NCBI RefSeq assembly: GCF_029544075.1
Contig: NZ_JAJQJH010000020.1
Coordinates: forward strand, 1 to 57,320
Direction of reading: 5' to 3'
Length of the DNA stretch: 57,320 bases
DNA from: Chromohalobacter canadensis
Lineage (GTDB): Bacteria; Pseudomonadota; Gammaproteobacteria; Pseudomonadales; Halomonadaceae
Positions within the stretch are counted from its first letter, which is position 1; each line of letters starts with the position of its first letter. Under the pieces are notes generated by a model, which saw nothing but the letters and a program-made list of their open reading frames with translations, was not told where the DNA came from and ran no database searches. This document shows positions 15,537-28,049 of this stretch, one piece after another. The position numbers were made by a program, and so were the translations under genes.

Positions 15537-16982
15537 CTAGGAGCGCTCGGGCACCGGGGTCGAAGCGCGCGCCGCCCGGCGAGTCGCCAGACTCACGCCC
15601 ACGTAGCAGGCGGCCGAGGCCAGGCAGCCATAGAGCGGCCCTTGCACCCACCCGAGATCGGTACCCAGCAGCAGATAGGCACTCACGCCGAATCCTGCCG
15701 CGATGGAAGTGAATGCCCCCAGCGCATTGCCCTGCCAGAACGTTGAGCACAGCGACACCCCGAACAGCGAGGCCATGAGGGTGCCGTTGCCGAGAATGCC
15801 CAGCCACAGGATCATCACCGGCGGCAAGTAGGCCATGCCCACGAAGGCACCGATCCCCACGGCCAGTACCATGAGCCGGTTGAAGGTCATGGTGGTGGTG
15901 AACCCTTCCTGCTTGCCCAGCGCCGAGCGAAGGTCGTAGGAGAGCGCCGTGGAGACGGTGTGCATCAGCGAGTTGGCCGTGGATTTCATGGCGAACAGGA
16001 TGAACAGCGTCATCACGCTGGACATCAACGGACCGACGCCGTGCTCCAGAAAGGTGGGCATGGCCATGTCCGGCGATTCAAGCGACGGGAAGTAGGCCTT
16101 GGCATAGAGCCCGGCCATGGGCGTGAAATTGAGCGCCAGGCCGAGTACGGCCACCCAGATACCGACGCGTGCCATGCTGACGCCTTGCTTGATCGCCAGG
16201 AAGCGCACCGACATGAAGGGCAAGGCCGCCGCCCACAGGAAGGCATAGGGCAACAGCAGGAAGGCGGATGCCGTGCTGTCGCCATAGGGCGCCCCCGTGG
16301 TGGGATTGGCTAGCTCCGGATCCTGGGCATCCAATCGACTGATCAGTTCCCCTAGCCCGACCTGGACGAAGACCACATAGGCGATCACGCAGGAACCCAG
16401 CACCATGCCCAACACCATGAGGGCATCGGTCCATGCCACGGCCCGCAAACCGCCGAACATGGTATAGCCGATCACCAGCAAGGTAATCAGCAAGGCGCCA
16501 GTGGTGGTGGAAACGCCCAGCCAGCTCGATACCAGCAGGCCGATCGCCTTGACTTGCGAGATGAGGAATACGCTCAGCAGCAAGACGATGATGATCGCGG
16601 TCACGCCCTGCAGCCAGCGCCCCGCTCGTCCGCCGGCATGCGTCTGGGCGATGTATTCCGGCATGGTCCGGCTCCCCAGGCTGGCCGCCTTGCGGCGCAG
16701 GAAATTGGCGAAGAACAACGTGGCGATCAGGAAGGCGGGGGTATAGAAGACATTGGCGAACAGCTCTAGGGAGCCGTATTCATAGGCGACGCCAGGCGAG
16801 CCGATAAACACGAAGCCGCTGTATCCCGTAGCAATCAAAGTGGCGGCGGCCACGAAAGGCCCCAGGGAATTATTGGCCACCAGAAAGCCAGATTCCTCCT
16901 TGTCCCCTGCCGCTCGCATGGAATATAGCGACAGGCCGATCAAGATAACGGCCGAAACGCCCAGCAATATCCAGTTCAACAT
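15537..16982 (-). CDS. Sodium:solute symporter (SSF family)
   Basis: The 481-residue inner-membrane protein has about 13 hydrophobic segments and SSF landmarks such as NNSLGPFVAAATLIATGYSGF, GYTMFGGLRAVAWTDALM and MKSTANSLMHTVSTALSYD. It should import an organic solute with Na+, possibly the substrate of the nearby phyH/M24/mmsA enzymes. The ATG at 16982 is preferred because GAGGAG lies upstream; an upstream in-frame start at 17054 would overlap the small membrane peptide gene. Confidence 0.92.
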   Translation of the reverse strand: MLNWILLGVSAVILIGLSLYSMRAAGDKEESGFLVANNSLGPFVAAATLIATGYSGFVFIGSPGVAYEYGSLELFANVFYTPAFLIATLFFANFLRRKAASLGSRTMPEYIAQTHAGGRAGRWLQGVTAIIIVLLLSVFLISQVKAIGLLVSSWLGVSTTTGALLITLLVIGYTMFGGLRAVAWTDALMVLGMVLGSCVIAYVVFVQVGLGELISRLDAQDPELANPTTGAPYGDSTASAFLLLPYAFLWAAALPFMSVRFLAIKQGVSMARVGIWVAVLGLALNFTPMAGLYAKAYFPSLESPDMAMPTFLEHGVGPLMSSVMTLFILFAMKSTANSLMHTVSTALSYDLRSALGKQEGFTTTMTFNRLMVLAVGIGAFVGMAYLPPVMILWLGILGNGTLMASLFGVSLCSTFWQGNALGAFTSIAAGFGVSAYLLLGTDLGWVQGPLYGCLASAACYVGVSLATRRAARASTPVPERS

Positions 16983-17025
16983 TAATGAAAACTCCTCGTT
17001 GGAATTGTAGTGAGGCTTTGTTTTG

Positions 17026-17118
17026 TTAGCGGCGGCGATCAAACGCCAGCGCAATCAGGGCCGTTGCCAGCGTCACCACCGAGGCGACGCCAAAGGCGAA
17101 AAAGGTCCAGGATTCCAT
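17026..17118 (-). CDS. 30-residue membrane peptide ahead of the symporter
   Basis: The frame reads MESWTFFAFGVASVVTLATA, then LIALAFDRRR. It is a single transmembrane helix with a positive C-terminus. AAGGA lies upstream of the ATG, and the stop is 43 bp before the symporter start on the same strand. The position and shape suggest an accessory subunit or regulator of the SSF transporter. It is too short to recognise by homology. Confidence 0.62.
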   Translation of the reverse strand: MESWTFFAFGVASVVTLATALIALAFDRRR

Positions 17119-17495
17119 ATTGTTTTCCTTGGTTGGCAGATTGAGATGGGCTCCTTGAGATGTGGAAGCCGCGTGGTAGCGAGTGAAAAACAACCCGCAG
17201 AAATGCCTGCGAGATGTCACGATACTTGGGCCAAGCCAGGCAATTTTCTTGGAAAAACTTCCCTAATTTAGGGCGCCAGGCAAGACAAAACCTGCACGCG
17301 CGGGGCATCTCTGCGTTCGCAACGGGGGAAGATTTTGACAGTTCATCCAAGGGCCTCTGATAGCAATGACGTTATTGTTGAGATGGCCTGGCCGCGCCTG
17401 ATGAGTACTTTGAGACGATAGCCCCCTCCTCCTGATTAAATAAAATATTTTTATTCGAAGAACAGCATCATGAATTTCTATGCAACGCACTGAAC
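17119..17495. other. Intergenic region upstream of the symporter genes
   Basis: This region of almost 380 bp carries no credible gene. It should hold the promoter of the peptide/symporter pair. An A+T-rich stretch at 17439-17465 lies on the lysR-terminator side. Confidence 0.5.
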
Positions 17496-17521
17496 GGCCG
17501 CCTCCCATCTGGAAGGCGGCC
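17496..17521 (-). terminator. Terminator behind the second lysR gene
   Basis: Inverted repeat GGCCGCCT / AGGCGGCC with a 10-base loop, located 40 bp after the lysR stop. There is no long T-run. Confidence 0.6.
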
Positions 17522-17560
17522 CATCGAGCGTGAATGCGTGCTATGACGCCGGGGGAATTC

Positions 17561-18502
17561 TCAGGAAGCGGCCAAACCCTCGTCGAGCTGGGCGAACACC
17601 TTGCCGTGAGCCTCGGGGTCACGCGCCAGGCGATGCATGGCCTCGGCGGCGGGGCTCAGGCGCAATCCACGCAAGCAGGCGATCCCCATGGAGAGCGGGC
17701 GCGCTTCGTCGACCAGTTGCAGCGGCTTGAGACCGCCACCGTCCAGCGATTCCAGCGCCGTAAGCGGCGTGTTGAACAGCGAGAAACCGAAGCCATTGGC
17801 GACCAAGCCGCGCATCATGTCCATCGATTTGGCACGGTGGGCGACGGTCGGCGACAGGCCATGGTGGGTGAAGATCGACAGAAAATACTCGCGGCTCAGC
17901 GGCCAATCCAGCAGGACCATGGGATAGGCGACCAGTTCTTCCAGCGAGACACTGCCGCGTTCACTCAAGGGATGATCGGCCGCCACCACGGCATAAGGGG
18001 GAAAGCGATACAGCGGCGTGAAATCGATATCTTCGGGGACCTGAAGATCGTAGGTAAAGGCCAGTTCATAGTCGCCTTGGCCGAGCCCGCGAACGATGTC
18101 CACCTGGTTCATTTCATCGCAATAGAGGCTCACCGAGGGATGACGGTCGGCGAAGCGACGCAGCAGTTGGGGCAAAAAAACCGGGGCGAAAGTGGGGAAA
18201 GCCACCAGGCGCAACTCGCCGCCAATTTCCTCGCCCAACGACAATGCATATTTTTCGAGCCCTTCCGCATCGCGCAGCAATTCGCGGGTCCGGCTCAGCA
18301 ATTGCTTGCCTGAGGGTGTCAGGGACAAGCCCTGTGCGTGGTGGCGAACGAACAGCTGAAGCCCGGAAATATCCTCTATTTGCTGGATCGCCGCCGAGAT
18401 CGATGGCTGAGAAACATGCAGTTTGCGAGCCGCCTGGGTAACGCTTAACAGCTCCCCGGCGACCACAAAGTAGCGCAGCTGCTTGAGAGTGAATTGACGC
18501 AT
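17561..18502 (-). CDS. LysR-family regulator of the FMO/RidA/DUF1028/M20 cluster
   Basis: The 313-residue protein has the N-terminal helix-turn-helix (LKQLRYFVVAGELLSVTQAARKLHVSQPSISAAIQQIED) and a LysR substrate domain (GELRLVAFPTFAPVFLPQLLRRF onward). It lies on the same strand, last behind the M20 gene. It is more likely a dedicated regulator of that cluster than of the symporter, although no operator can be proven. Confidence 0.92.
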   Translation of the reverse strand: MRQFTLKQLRYFVVAGELLSVTQAARKLHVSQPSISAAIQQIEDISGLQLFVRHHAQGLSLTPSGKQLLSRTRELLRDAEGLEKYALSLGEEIGGELRLVAFPTFAPVFLPQLLRRFADRHPSVSLYCDEMNQVDIVRGLGQGDYELAFTYDLQVPEDIDFTPLYRFPPYAVVAADHPLSERGSVSLEELVAYPMVLLDWPLSREYFLSIFTHHGLSPTVAHRAKSMDMMRGLVANGFGFSLFNTPLTALESLDGGGLKPLQLVDEARPLSMGIACLRGLRLSPAAEAMHRLARDPEAHGKVFAQLDEGLAAS

Positions 18503-18671
18503 TGACTCGCTACCATCGCTGAAGAATCGGTCCCCCCTACGATAGGCGTAGGGAAATTCAATTCAGCATATCAGGTACCGGCGTCAAGCGTCCTGACTCC
18601 GCCTCTCCGGCAACAGACCCACGTCGCTCCACATCGCCTCGCGACGGCCAATGCCCGAATCCGGGCGCGAA

Positions 18672-19880
18672 TCACACCGACGCGGGGCGCGGGAACTGGC
18701 CTTCCGCCAGGCGGTGTGCCTCGGGGCCGGCGAGCGTAGCCGCCAGCCGGGTCAGGAACGCTTCGCAGCGGGCCAGCTGATCGCGCGTCACGAATTCATC
18801 GGGCTGGTGCCCCTGGTCCATGCTGCCGGGTCCGCAGACCAGGGTCGGGATTCCCAGCTCACGCTGGAAGAGCCCGCCTTCAGTGCCGTAACCGATGCAC
18901 GCCAGGTCCCGGTCGTCGAGCAGCGTCATGATGAAGTCCACCAGGGCATGGTCGTCGGCCATCGACAGCCCCGGATAATCGCCTAGACGCTCCAGGCGAA
19001 TGCTCGCCTCGGGCGCGGTTTCGCGCATCTCGGCTTCCAGGGTAGCGGCGACGGCCATCAAGGCGTCGAGCAGCACCTCGGGGTCGTCCTCGGGGACGTT
19101 GCGAATCTCGATGTCTAGCCGGCAATCCTGCGGCACGATATTGAGCGCCGCCCCGCCCTGGATGGTGCCAACCTGCAGCGTGGTGTGGGACACCGCAAAG
19201 CGCTCATCGAAGGGGCCGTGGCTCGCCTTGGCCGCAGCCGTCTCCTCGACCCAGTTGGCCAAGCGGGCGGCGGTGTGGATGGCATTGACGCCCTGGGGCG
19301 CCATGCCGGAGTGGCAAGCCTTGCCACGCACATGTAACCGCGCCGCCAGCTTGCCCTTGTGCGCAGTGGCCAGGCGCATGGAGGTCGGTTCGCCGACCAG
19401 GCAGGCAGCCGGTCGCACCGGCTGCTGCGCGAGGTCCGCCAGCAGCGTGCGCACGCCCACGCACCCCACCTCCTCATCATGGGAGAAGGCCAGGTGCACG
19501 GGCACGGCCAGTTCGGCCTCCACCAGCGTCGGCACGGCGGCCAGCACCACGGCCAGAAACCCTTTCATGTCAGCCGTGCCGCGACCGAAAAGGCGCTCGC
19601 CCTCGATGCTCAGCCGGAAGGGATCGAAGCGCCAGTCCTGGCCGGTCACCGGCACGGTGTCGGTATGCCCGGAGAGCATCACGCCGGGGCGATCCGCCGG
19701 CCCGATGGTGGCATAGAGATTGGCCTTTTTGCCGCTTGCGTCGGGCACCCGCCGCGACGCCACGCCGTGGCGAGCCAGGTAGTCCTCGATGAAGGCAATC
19801 AGCGCCAGGTTGGAGCGGTGGCTGGTGGTGTCGAAGGCCACCAGTTCGGCAAGCAGGTCGACGACGGTGTCTTGGGACAT
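18672..19880 (-). CDS. M20-family amidohydrolase (ArgE-like)
   Basis: The 402-residue protein has the M20 metal and catalytic motifs: SGHTDTVPV near residue 75, GRGTADMKGFLAV near 110, SHDEEVGCVG near 142 and GPGSMDQGHQPDEFV near 370. The family (acetylornithine deacetylase, succinyl-diaminopimelate desuccinylase and relatives) cleaves N-acyl or amide bonds. The ATG at 19880 begins MSQDTVVDLL; upstream in-frame starts look untranslated. Its clustering with RidA and DUF1028 suggests catabolism of an N-acylated compound rather than arginine synthesis. Confidence 0.9.
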   Translation of the reverse strand: MSQDTVVDLLAELVAFDTTSHRSNLALIAFIEDYLARHGVASRRVPDASGKKANLYATIGPADRPGVMLSGHTDTVPVTGQDWRFDPFRLSIEGERLFGRGTADMKGFLAVVLAAVPTLVEAELAVPVHLAFSHDEEVGCVGVRTLLADLAQQPVRPAACLVGEPTSMRLATAHKGKLAARLHVRGKACHSGMAPQGVNAIHTAARLANWVEETAAAKASHGPFDERFAVSHTTLQVGTIQGGAALNIVPQDCRLDIEIRNVPEDDPEVLLDALMAVAATLEAEMRETAPEASIRLERLGDYPGLSMADDHALVDFIMTLLDDRDLACIGYGTEGGLFQRELGIPTLVCGPGSMDQGHQPDEFVTRDQLARCEAFLTRLAATLAGPEAHRLAEGQFPRPASV

Positions 19881-20080
19881 GGAGACCCCCGGATGGTCAG
19901 GGAAGAAAGCAAGGCAGCGACGCGAGACTGAGCCGTCGACAGGTTTACGAGGAGGCGCTGTGCCCCCTTCCTTGGGCACTACTTTTGCCATCCATGGCAA
20001 AAGACCTCCTTTTCAACCTGTCTTCGGCATCCCTCGCCTTGTGCAACGGCGATGGTCCAGGCAGGCCTGCCCAGAAGATA

Positions 20081-20755
20081 TCAGCGCTCGTCGCCCGGCA
20101 CGCCGTAGGACGGCGAGGCATCGGGGCGTGAGGCGCGCAGCACGTAGGCGTCGCGCTGTGGCAGATAGTGCTCCCAAATCATGCGTAGCTCGGCCAACGG
20201 AGCGACGTGCCAGTCGACCCGCAGATCGACCACCGGCCAACTGGCCCGGTCGGTGACCTTGAGCCCCGCCGAGAACACCGGCCCCATCTCGCCGCCTGCG
20301 GCCAGGCCGGCATCCATGGCGGCCAGCAGGCGCTCGGCGAGCTCGCCGTCGTGGGCCTCGAACGCAGCGACCATGGCGTCGATCACGCTCTCATCGGCGA
20401 GCATGTTGCCGCCCGCCACGCAGTCCCGCCCTTGTCGGGTGGCATGTATGCCCAGGGTTTCGGCACCGCTGTGCACCGCGCTAGCCCCCTTGGCATCGAG
20501 GACCTGGAGTTGGCGCCACTGCGGATAGGTTTCGTGCTCGCGAAGACGTGCCATCACGCCCTCGGCGTCGAGCCCTTCCTCCAGCAGTTGCACGCCCAGT
20601 TGTCCCAGTGCGGGATTGGTCACGTTCTGCGTCAGTACCGCTCCCTTGCCGGGGGCGATGAAGGGACAACGGCTGGCCACGCAGATGCTCGAGGAACTGA
20701 TGGCGGTACCGAACTGACCAGTCTCGCTGCAGAAGCCGGCAATGGAAAAGGTCAT
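20081..20755 (-). CDS. DUF1028-family Ntn-hydrolase-like protein
   Basis: The 224-residue protein begins MTFSIAGFCSETGQFGTAIS and includes SSICVASRCPFIAPGKGAVLTQNVTNPALG, LGIHATRQGRDCVAGGNML and VDLRVDWH. This is the DUF1028 pattern, thought to be Ntn-hydrolase-like. The start overlaps the RidA stop by four bases (ATGA), so translation is coupled. The function is not established; the company of M20 and RidA points to amide or imine chemistry. Confidence 0.9.
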   Translation of the reverse strand: MTFSIAGFCSETGQFGTAISSSSICVASRCPFIAPGKGAVLTQNVTNPALGQLGVQLLEEGLDAEGVMARLREHETYPQWRQLQVLDAKGASAVHSGAETLGIHATRQGRDCVAGGNMLADESVIDAMVAAFEAHDGELAERLLAAMDAGLAAGGEMGPVFSAGLKVTDRASWPVVDLRVDWHVAPLAELRMIWEHYLPQRDAYVLRASRPDASPSYGVPGDER

Positions 20756-21189
20756 GAGTGGTTCTCCTCGTCGTCTGACTCATTCGGTATAACGGCGATG
20801 ACGTCGATCTCCATGAGCCATTCGGGCTGGGCCAGGCCTGCCACCACCAAGCCGGTGGAGATAGGAAAAACGCCCTTGAGCCAATTCCCCACCTCGCGGT
20901 AGACGGGCTCGCGGAATCGCGGGTCGGTGATGTAGGTGGTGGTCTTGACGATGTGGCTGAGGTCGGAGCCGGCTTCCTCGAGCAACTGCTTGACGTTCTT
21001 CATGGCCTGCTCGGCCTGGGCCCGTGGATCGCCCAGCCCGACCAGCCGCCCGTCGAAGTCAGTGCCTACCTGGCCACGGACATAGACGGTGTTGCCCGCC
21101 TTCACCGCCTGGCAGAGATCGTTGTCCAACGCCTGGTTGGGATAGGTTTCCTTGGTGTTGAACATGCGGATTCGGGTATGCGTCGGCAT
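20752..21189 (-). CDS. RidA/YjgF-family protein
   Basis: The 145-residue protein shows RidA features: NTVYVRGQVGTDFDGRLVGLGDPRAQAEQAMKN, LLEEAGSDLSHIVKTTTYITD and a final EIDVIAVIP strand. Classical RidA deaminates reactive enamine/imine intermediates. Its start overlaps the stop of the monooxygenase gene (TGATG). It may process an imine released by the flavin monooxygenase. Confidence 0.9.
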   Translation of the reverse strand: MPTHTRIRMFNTKETYPNQALDNDLCQAVKAGNTVYVRGQVGTDFDGRLVGLGDPRAQAEQAMKNVKQLLEEAGSDLSHIVKTTTYITDPRFREPVYREVGNWLKGVFPISTGLVVAGLAQPEWLMEIDVIAVIPNESDDEENHS

Positions 21190-22541
21190 CATTCGGCCCT
21201 CGCGTTGGCGCTGTATGTCAGGGGTGACGTCGTGGCGGTATCCCGCGGTGCCGTCGTTGATTGCGCTTGCAGGTGATAGTCGAGATACCGGCGCTGTGTG
21301 GCGATGTGGTCGGCAATATGCTTGGCATCGTGCCAGACACCCCAGATGAAGCTGGAACCCCGCCGTGACAGCCACGGCAAGCCCAGGAAGTAGACGCCGG
21401 GTTCGGTGGAGATACCGCGCTGATGATGCGGCTTGCCGTCCGCATCGAAGGCATCGACGTCCAGCCAGCCGTAATCAACCTTGAAGCCAGTGGCCCAGAT
21501 GATCGCGCTCACGCCGGCTGCCTCCAAGTCGAGCTCTCGCAACGGCTGGGTGACGCACTCAGGATCGGGGGTAATGCGGCGCGCATCGGGGTCTTCCGGC
21601 AGGTCGAGGCCGTTGTGCGCAATGTACGCGTCGGCGTCATCCAGCAGCGCGCGAAGGTTCTCGTCACCAAGGGCCAGGTTGTCGGCCAGGTCCGGGGCGA
21701 AGGTCGCCACACCGTCGTCGAACGTTTGCGTTCTTCCCACCAGTGTCATGCCTCGATGAGCCAGTTCCCGGAAGTCCACCGTGCGGCCGCCGTGGGCACC
21801 GCTGACGGCGATGGTGACGTGCTCGGTGCCGGGCTGCATGGCCTCGGCGTCCCACTTGCCGAGCACGCCCAACCACCAGCAGAAGTCACGGCCGCGATAG
21901 GTACGCGGCGGCCGATCGTGAGGCCCGACCGAGAGATACACGCGCTTGCCGGCCCGCAACAACTCATCGGCGATCTGCACGCCGGAGGAGCCGGCACCGA
22001 CGACCAGCACCGCCCCATCGGGCAGTTGCTCTGGATGGCGATACTCGGAGGAGTGGAGCTGTCTCTGAGACCCATTGCGGGGCGCGATGGCAGGAATGAC
22101 GGGGTGCTGGAAGGGGCCGGTCGCCGCGACCACGCGATTGGCTACGATCACGCCCTGCGAGGTCTCGACGGTGAACCCCAGACTGCCCTCGTTGCGCGTC
22201 ACCCGATGAACGTCCACGCCCGTGCGGATAGGGGCGTCTATCTGGCGTGCATACGCCTCGAAATAGGCCGCCACGCTCTCCTTGGAAGGAAAGTCGTCGG
22301 CGCCGATACGAGCGTCGACGGCATTGAATGTCAGACCCGGAAAACGGTCGTGCCAGGCTGGGCCGTTGGCGACCAGCGAATCCCAGCGAGCCGTGCGCCA
22401 GGCTTCGGCGATACGGTGGCGCTCCAGCACGAGATGCGGCACGCCGAGCTTGCCCAGGTGCTCGCTCATGGCCACGCCGGCCTGGCCGGCGCCGACCACG
22501 AGCGTATCAATATGCAGGTTATCGAGAGTGAGCTCGGTCAT
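21189..22541 (-). CDS. Flavin-containing monooxygenase
   Basis: The 450-residue protein has two Rossmann motifs, VVGAGQAGVAMSEHLG near residue 17 (FAD) and VVGAGSSGVQIADEL near 180 (NADPH). It also has an ATGPFQHPVIP motif and the WATGF motif near residue 350. This is the FMO/YUC-like class, which N- or S-oxygenates or carries out Baeyer-Villiger reactions. It heads a coupled four-gene cluster. The palindrome GTTGTC-N7-GACAAC at 22555-22573, just before the gene, may be an operator. Confidence 0.9.
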   Translation of the reverse strand: MTELTLDNLHIDTLVVGAGQAGVAMSEHLGKLGVPHLVLERHRIAEAWRTARWDSLVANGPAWHDRFPGLTFNAVDARIGADDFPSKESVAAYFEAYARQIDAPIRTGVDVHRVTRNEGSLGFTVETSQGVIVANRVVAATGPFQHPVIPAIAPRNGSQRQLHSSEYRHPEQLPDGAVLVVGAGSSGVQIADELLRAGKRVYLSVGPHDRPPRTYRGRDFCWWLGVLGKWDAEAMQPGTEHVTIAVSGAHGGRTVDFRELAHRGMTLVGRTQTFDDGVATFAPDLADNLALGDENLRALLDDADAYIAHNGLDLPEDPDARRITPDPECVTQPLRELDLEAAGVSAIIWATGFKVDYGWLDVDAFDADGKPHHQRGISTEPGVYFLGLPWLSRRGSSFIWGVWHDAKHIADHIATQRRYLDYHLQAQSTTAPRDTATTSPLTYSANARAE

Positions 22542-22554
22542 CGGCGGTCTCCTT

Positions 22555-22573
22555 GTTGTCTTGTGACGACAAC
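22555..22573. promoter_or_regulatory. Palindromic site before the monooxygenase gene
   Basis: GTTGTC and GACAAC separated by seven bases, 14 bp upstream of the monooxygenase start codon and next to its Shine-Dalgarno sequence. It could be an operator for the cluster's regulator; its position would favour repression. Confidence 0.35.
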
Positions 22574-22786
22574 CTTATGAGCCGCGCTTGGTTAGTTAAA
22601 ATATATTTATTAACTATTGGGAATCATAAAAATCTATGCAAAGGCGCACTATCCAGCGCCTCTCTCATGGCATCCGTCCATATAGCGCCACGCCTGCTGG
22701 CGGCCACCGGGGACGGTGTCACGCGCGTGTCATCATCCGATGGATAGGCTGGAGACCTCACTTTTCTCACCACAGCGCGAGGTCCC

Positions 22787-23383
22787 ATGAATATCATCAC
22801 CCCTTTCCTGATCGCCGCCGGCTTGCTGTTCACCGCGTCCGCCCAGGCGCAGCCGAACGTCTTCGACTATCCGCAACCCGATGACGCACCGGCCAGCTTC
22901 CATGTGGTCAACGAGATTCCCGCCGGGAGCTTCACCAAGTACGAAATCAATGCTGAGCACGGCCAGTTGATCGTAGACCGTTATGTCTCGATGCCGGTTC
23001 GCTACCCCGCCAACTACGGCTCCATCACCAGCTCGGCGGGTGGCGATGGCGACCCGCTGGACGCGCTGGTGCTCACCCGTGACAGCATCTATCCCGGCGC
23101 CGTGATCGAGGTCCGGGCCATCGGCGTGCTGCGGATGGTCGACGACGGTGAAGCCGACGACAAAATCATCGCCGTGCCCACCGATGCCGTAGATCCCAGC
23201 TACGTCGACGTCGAGGAAATCGAGGACCTCCCGTCCATGCAAGCCGAACGGCTCAATGCCTTCTTCCGCGTTTACAAAGATCTGCCGGAGGGCGGCGATA
23301 TCGAATTGAACGGCTTCGGCGATGCCAGCGAGGCGCGTGACATCCTGTCCCAAGCCTTCGATGCCTACCAGGCGCCGCAGTAA
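22787..23383 (+). CDS. Exported inorganic pyrophosphatase
   Basis: The 198-residue protein is a family I soluble pyrophosphatase. It has KYEIN, DRYVSMPVRYPANYGS, the metal motif DGDPLDALVLT near residue 90, and ADDKIIAVP. Unlike the usual cytoplasmic enzyme it begins with a Sec-type signal peptide (MNIITPFLIAAGLLFTASAQAQP, cleavage likely near residue 21). It should therefore hydrolyse pyrophosphate in the periplasm. It has its own terminator downstream. Confidence 0.9.
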   Translation: MNIITPFLIAAGLLFTASAQAQPNVFDYPQPDDAPASFHVVNEIPAGSFTKYEINAEHGQLIVDRYVSMPVRYPANYGSITSSAGGDGDPLDALVLTRDSIYPGAVIEVRAIGVLRMVDDGEADDKIIAVPTDAVDPSYVDVEEIEDLPSMQAERLNAFFRVYKDLPEGGDIELNGFGDASEARDILSQAFDAYQAPQ

Positions 23384-23404
23384 CGTAAAACCGAGCCCTT
23401 CCCT

Positions 23405-23440
23405 TCAACGCCAACGGCGCCCCTTTGGGTGCCGTTGGCG
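23405..23440 (+). terminator. Terminator behind the pyrophosphatase gene
   Basis: Stem GCCAACGGCGCCC / GGGTGCCGTTGGC with a short cttt loop, about 25 bp after the stop codon. Confidence 0.75.
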
Positions 23441-23508
23441 TCTGCTTCGCATGTGCATTCCAGAGTGCTTACCGGGCGCTGCTCGACACACTCCGTTTCA
23501 GCGACTTT

Positions 23509-24111
23509 CTACAAGTCGATGCCCAACAACTTGGCGCCGTAGCCCCACAGCAATACTGTCACAGCTAGCAACGCCTCAAGTACCAGCACGCCGATACCCA
23601 GCGTCGAGCCGGTGACGATGAAACCCTCTTCCGCGCCGATGTCGAGGAAGTTGGGAATACCCAGATACAGCAGATAGGCGCTATAACAGAGCCCGATGAT
23701 GGTCGCCAGCATGCACAGCCAGACCAATGGGTAGAGGGCGACGACGCCGCCGACGAACATCGGCGTAGCGACATACCCGGCAAAGATGATGCAGCGTCGA
23801 CGACTCGGGGGACTGGAATAGCGTTGCGCCATCCAGTGAATCACCGAACCCATGAAGCCCACCGCCAGCAAGATCGCCACATAGAAGGCGACCCCCGCGA
23901 AGAAGGCGTCCAGATAGTTGAGTTGGATGGTGTGCCCACCACCGAAATCCCAGCCAACCTGAGTGGTACCAATGAACGCACACACCACCGGGATCAGTGC
24001 CATTACCAGAACATGGTGACTGTAGAGGTGGATGATGGTCTCCCTTTCGTCGTGGATCTGCTTCCATTCACGATTCGGGTGCGCCAAGAGTCCCCAGACA
24101 TGCGTGAGCAT
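23509..24111 (-). CDS. Yip1-domain membrane protein
   Basis: The 200-residue protein starts MLTHVWGLLAHPNREWKQIHDE, the typical opening of bacterial Yip1-domain proteins, and has about five transmembrane segments, with a GYVATPMFVGGVVALYPLVW region. GGAGG lies nine bases before the chosen ATG; upstream in-frame starts at 24129 and 24159 are less likely. The bacterial family has no well-defined function. Confidence 0.85.
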   Translation of the reverse strand: MLTHVWGLLAHPNREWKQIHDERETIIHLYSHHVLVMALIPVVCAFIGTTQVGWDFGGGHTIQLNYLDAFFAGVAFYVAILLAVGFMGSVIHWMAQRYSSPPSRRRCIIFAGYVATPMFVGGVVALYPLVWLCMLATIIGLCYSAYLLYLGIPNFLDIGAEEGFIVTGSTLGIGVLVLEALLAVTVLLWGYGAKLLGIDL

Positions 24112-24253
24112 AGAAAACACCTCCTCCATCGCCGATGTACGTATCACGTCGCGGCCCACGTAATGATTCGATGCGCCGCGACGTTTTTATCAGTGTAGTC
24201 AGTATTTTGGTCAGTAATATCAGATTTACCGATTGAAACGGCATACACATTAA

Positions 24254-24282
24254 AAAGCGACACTCATGGCGAGTGTCGCTTT
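24254..24282 (-). terminator. fadBA terminator
   Basis: Stem AAAGCGACACTC / GAGTGTCGCTTT with a 5-base loop, 38 bp beyond the fadA stop. On the minus strand it is followed by AATG, with a short T/A flank. Confidence 0.75.
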
Positions 24283-24319
24283 GTGGTCGCTGTACTTCAG
24301 GCGAAAAGCGGATAGTGCG

Positions 24320-27708
<3,389 letters not shown>

Positions 27709-28049
27709 TCAGGGCTCTCCCTGCTGTTGGCCTGGACCTCACGATTCACGAAGGAGGCATGCGCCGAGCTCGGGCGTGGCGCTGCTCCTCGCACACTTTC
27801 ATACAGTCGTTTGAATGCAGATCAGCTTGCGCCAGCCAAGCGGTGGCGTCAAGTCTTCCACCATTAGCGAATGGTCGCGTTGAAACACGTCCCATCGAGA
27901 ACATCCCGACGAGGCACATCCCGACAAGACAACTCCCGGACACGACGGACTCCTGATAGGATAGGCATCTTTGCGATCCACCAGCCATCGCGCCGCTTTT
28001 TTACGCACTCCCTTTTATTACACGCTGCATCGGAACATCCACACGCCTC
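27709..28049. other. Intergenic region between fadB and a divergent gene
   Basis: This region of about 340 bp must hold the fadBA promoter and that of the divergent membrane-protein gene. A short direct repeat (catcccgacgaggca / catcccgacaagaca, near 27902-27932) is visible. No gene is convincing here. Confidence 0.5.

Noticed and set aside
27790-27830. A FadR/PsrA-type operator before fadB
   Set aside because: Only loose half-sites are visible; the sequence is not close enough to a known consensus to support the call.
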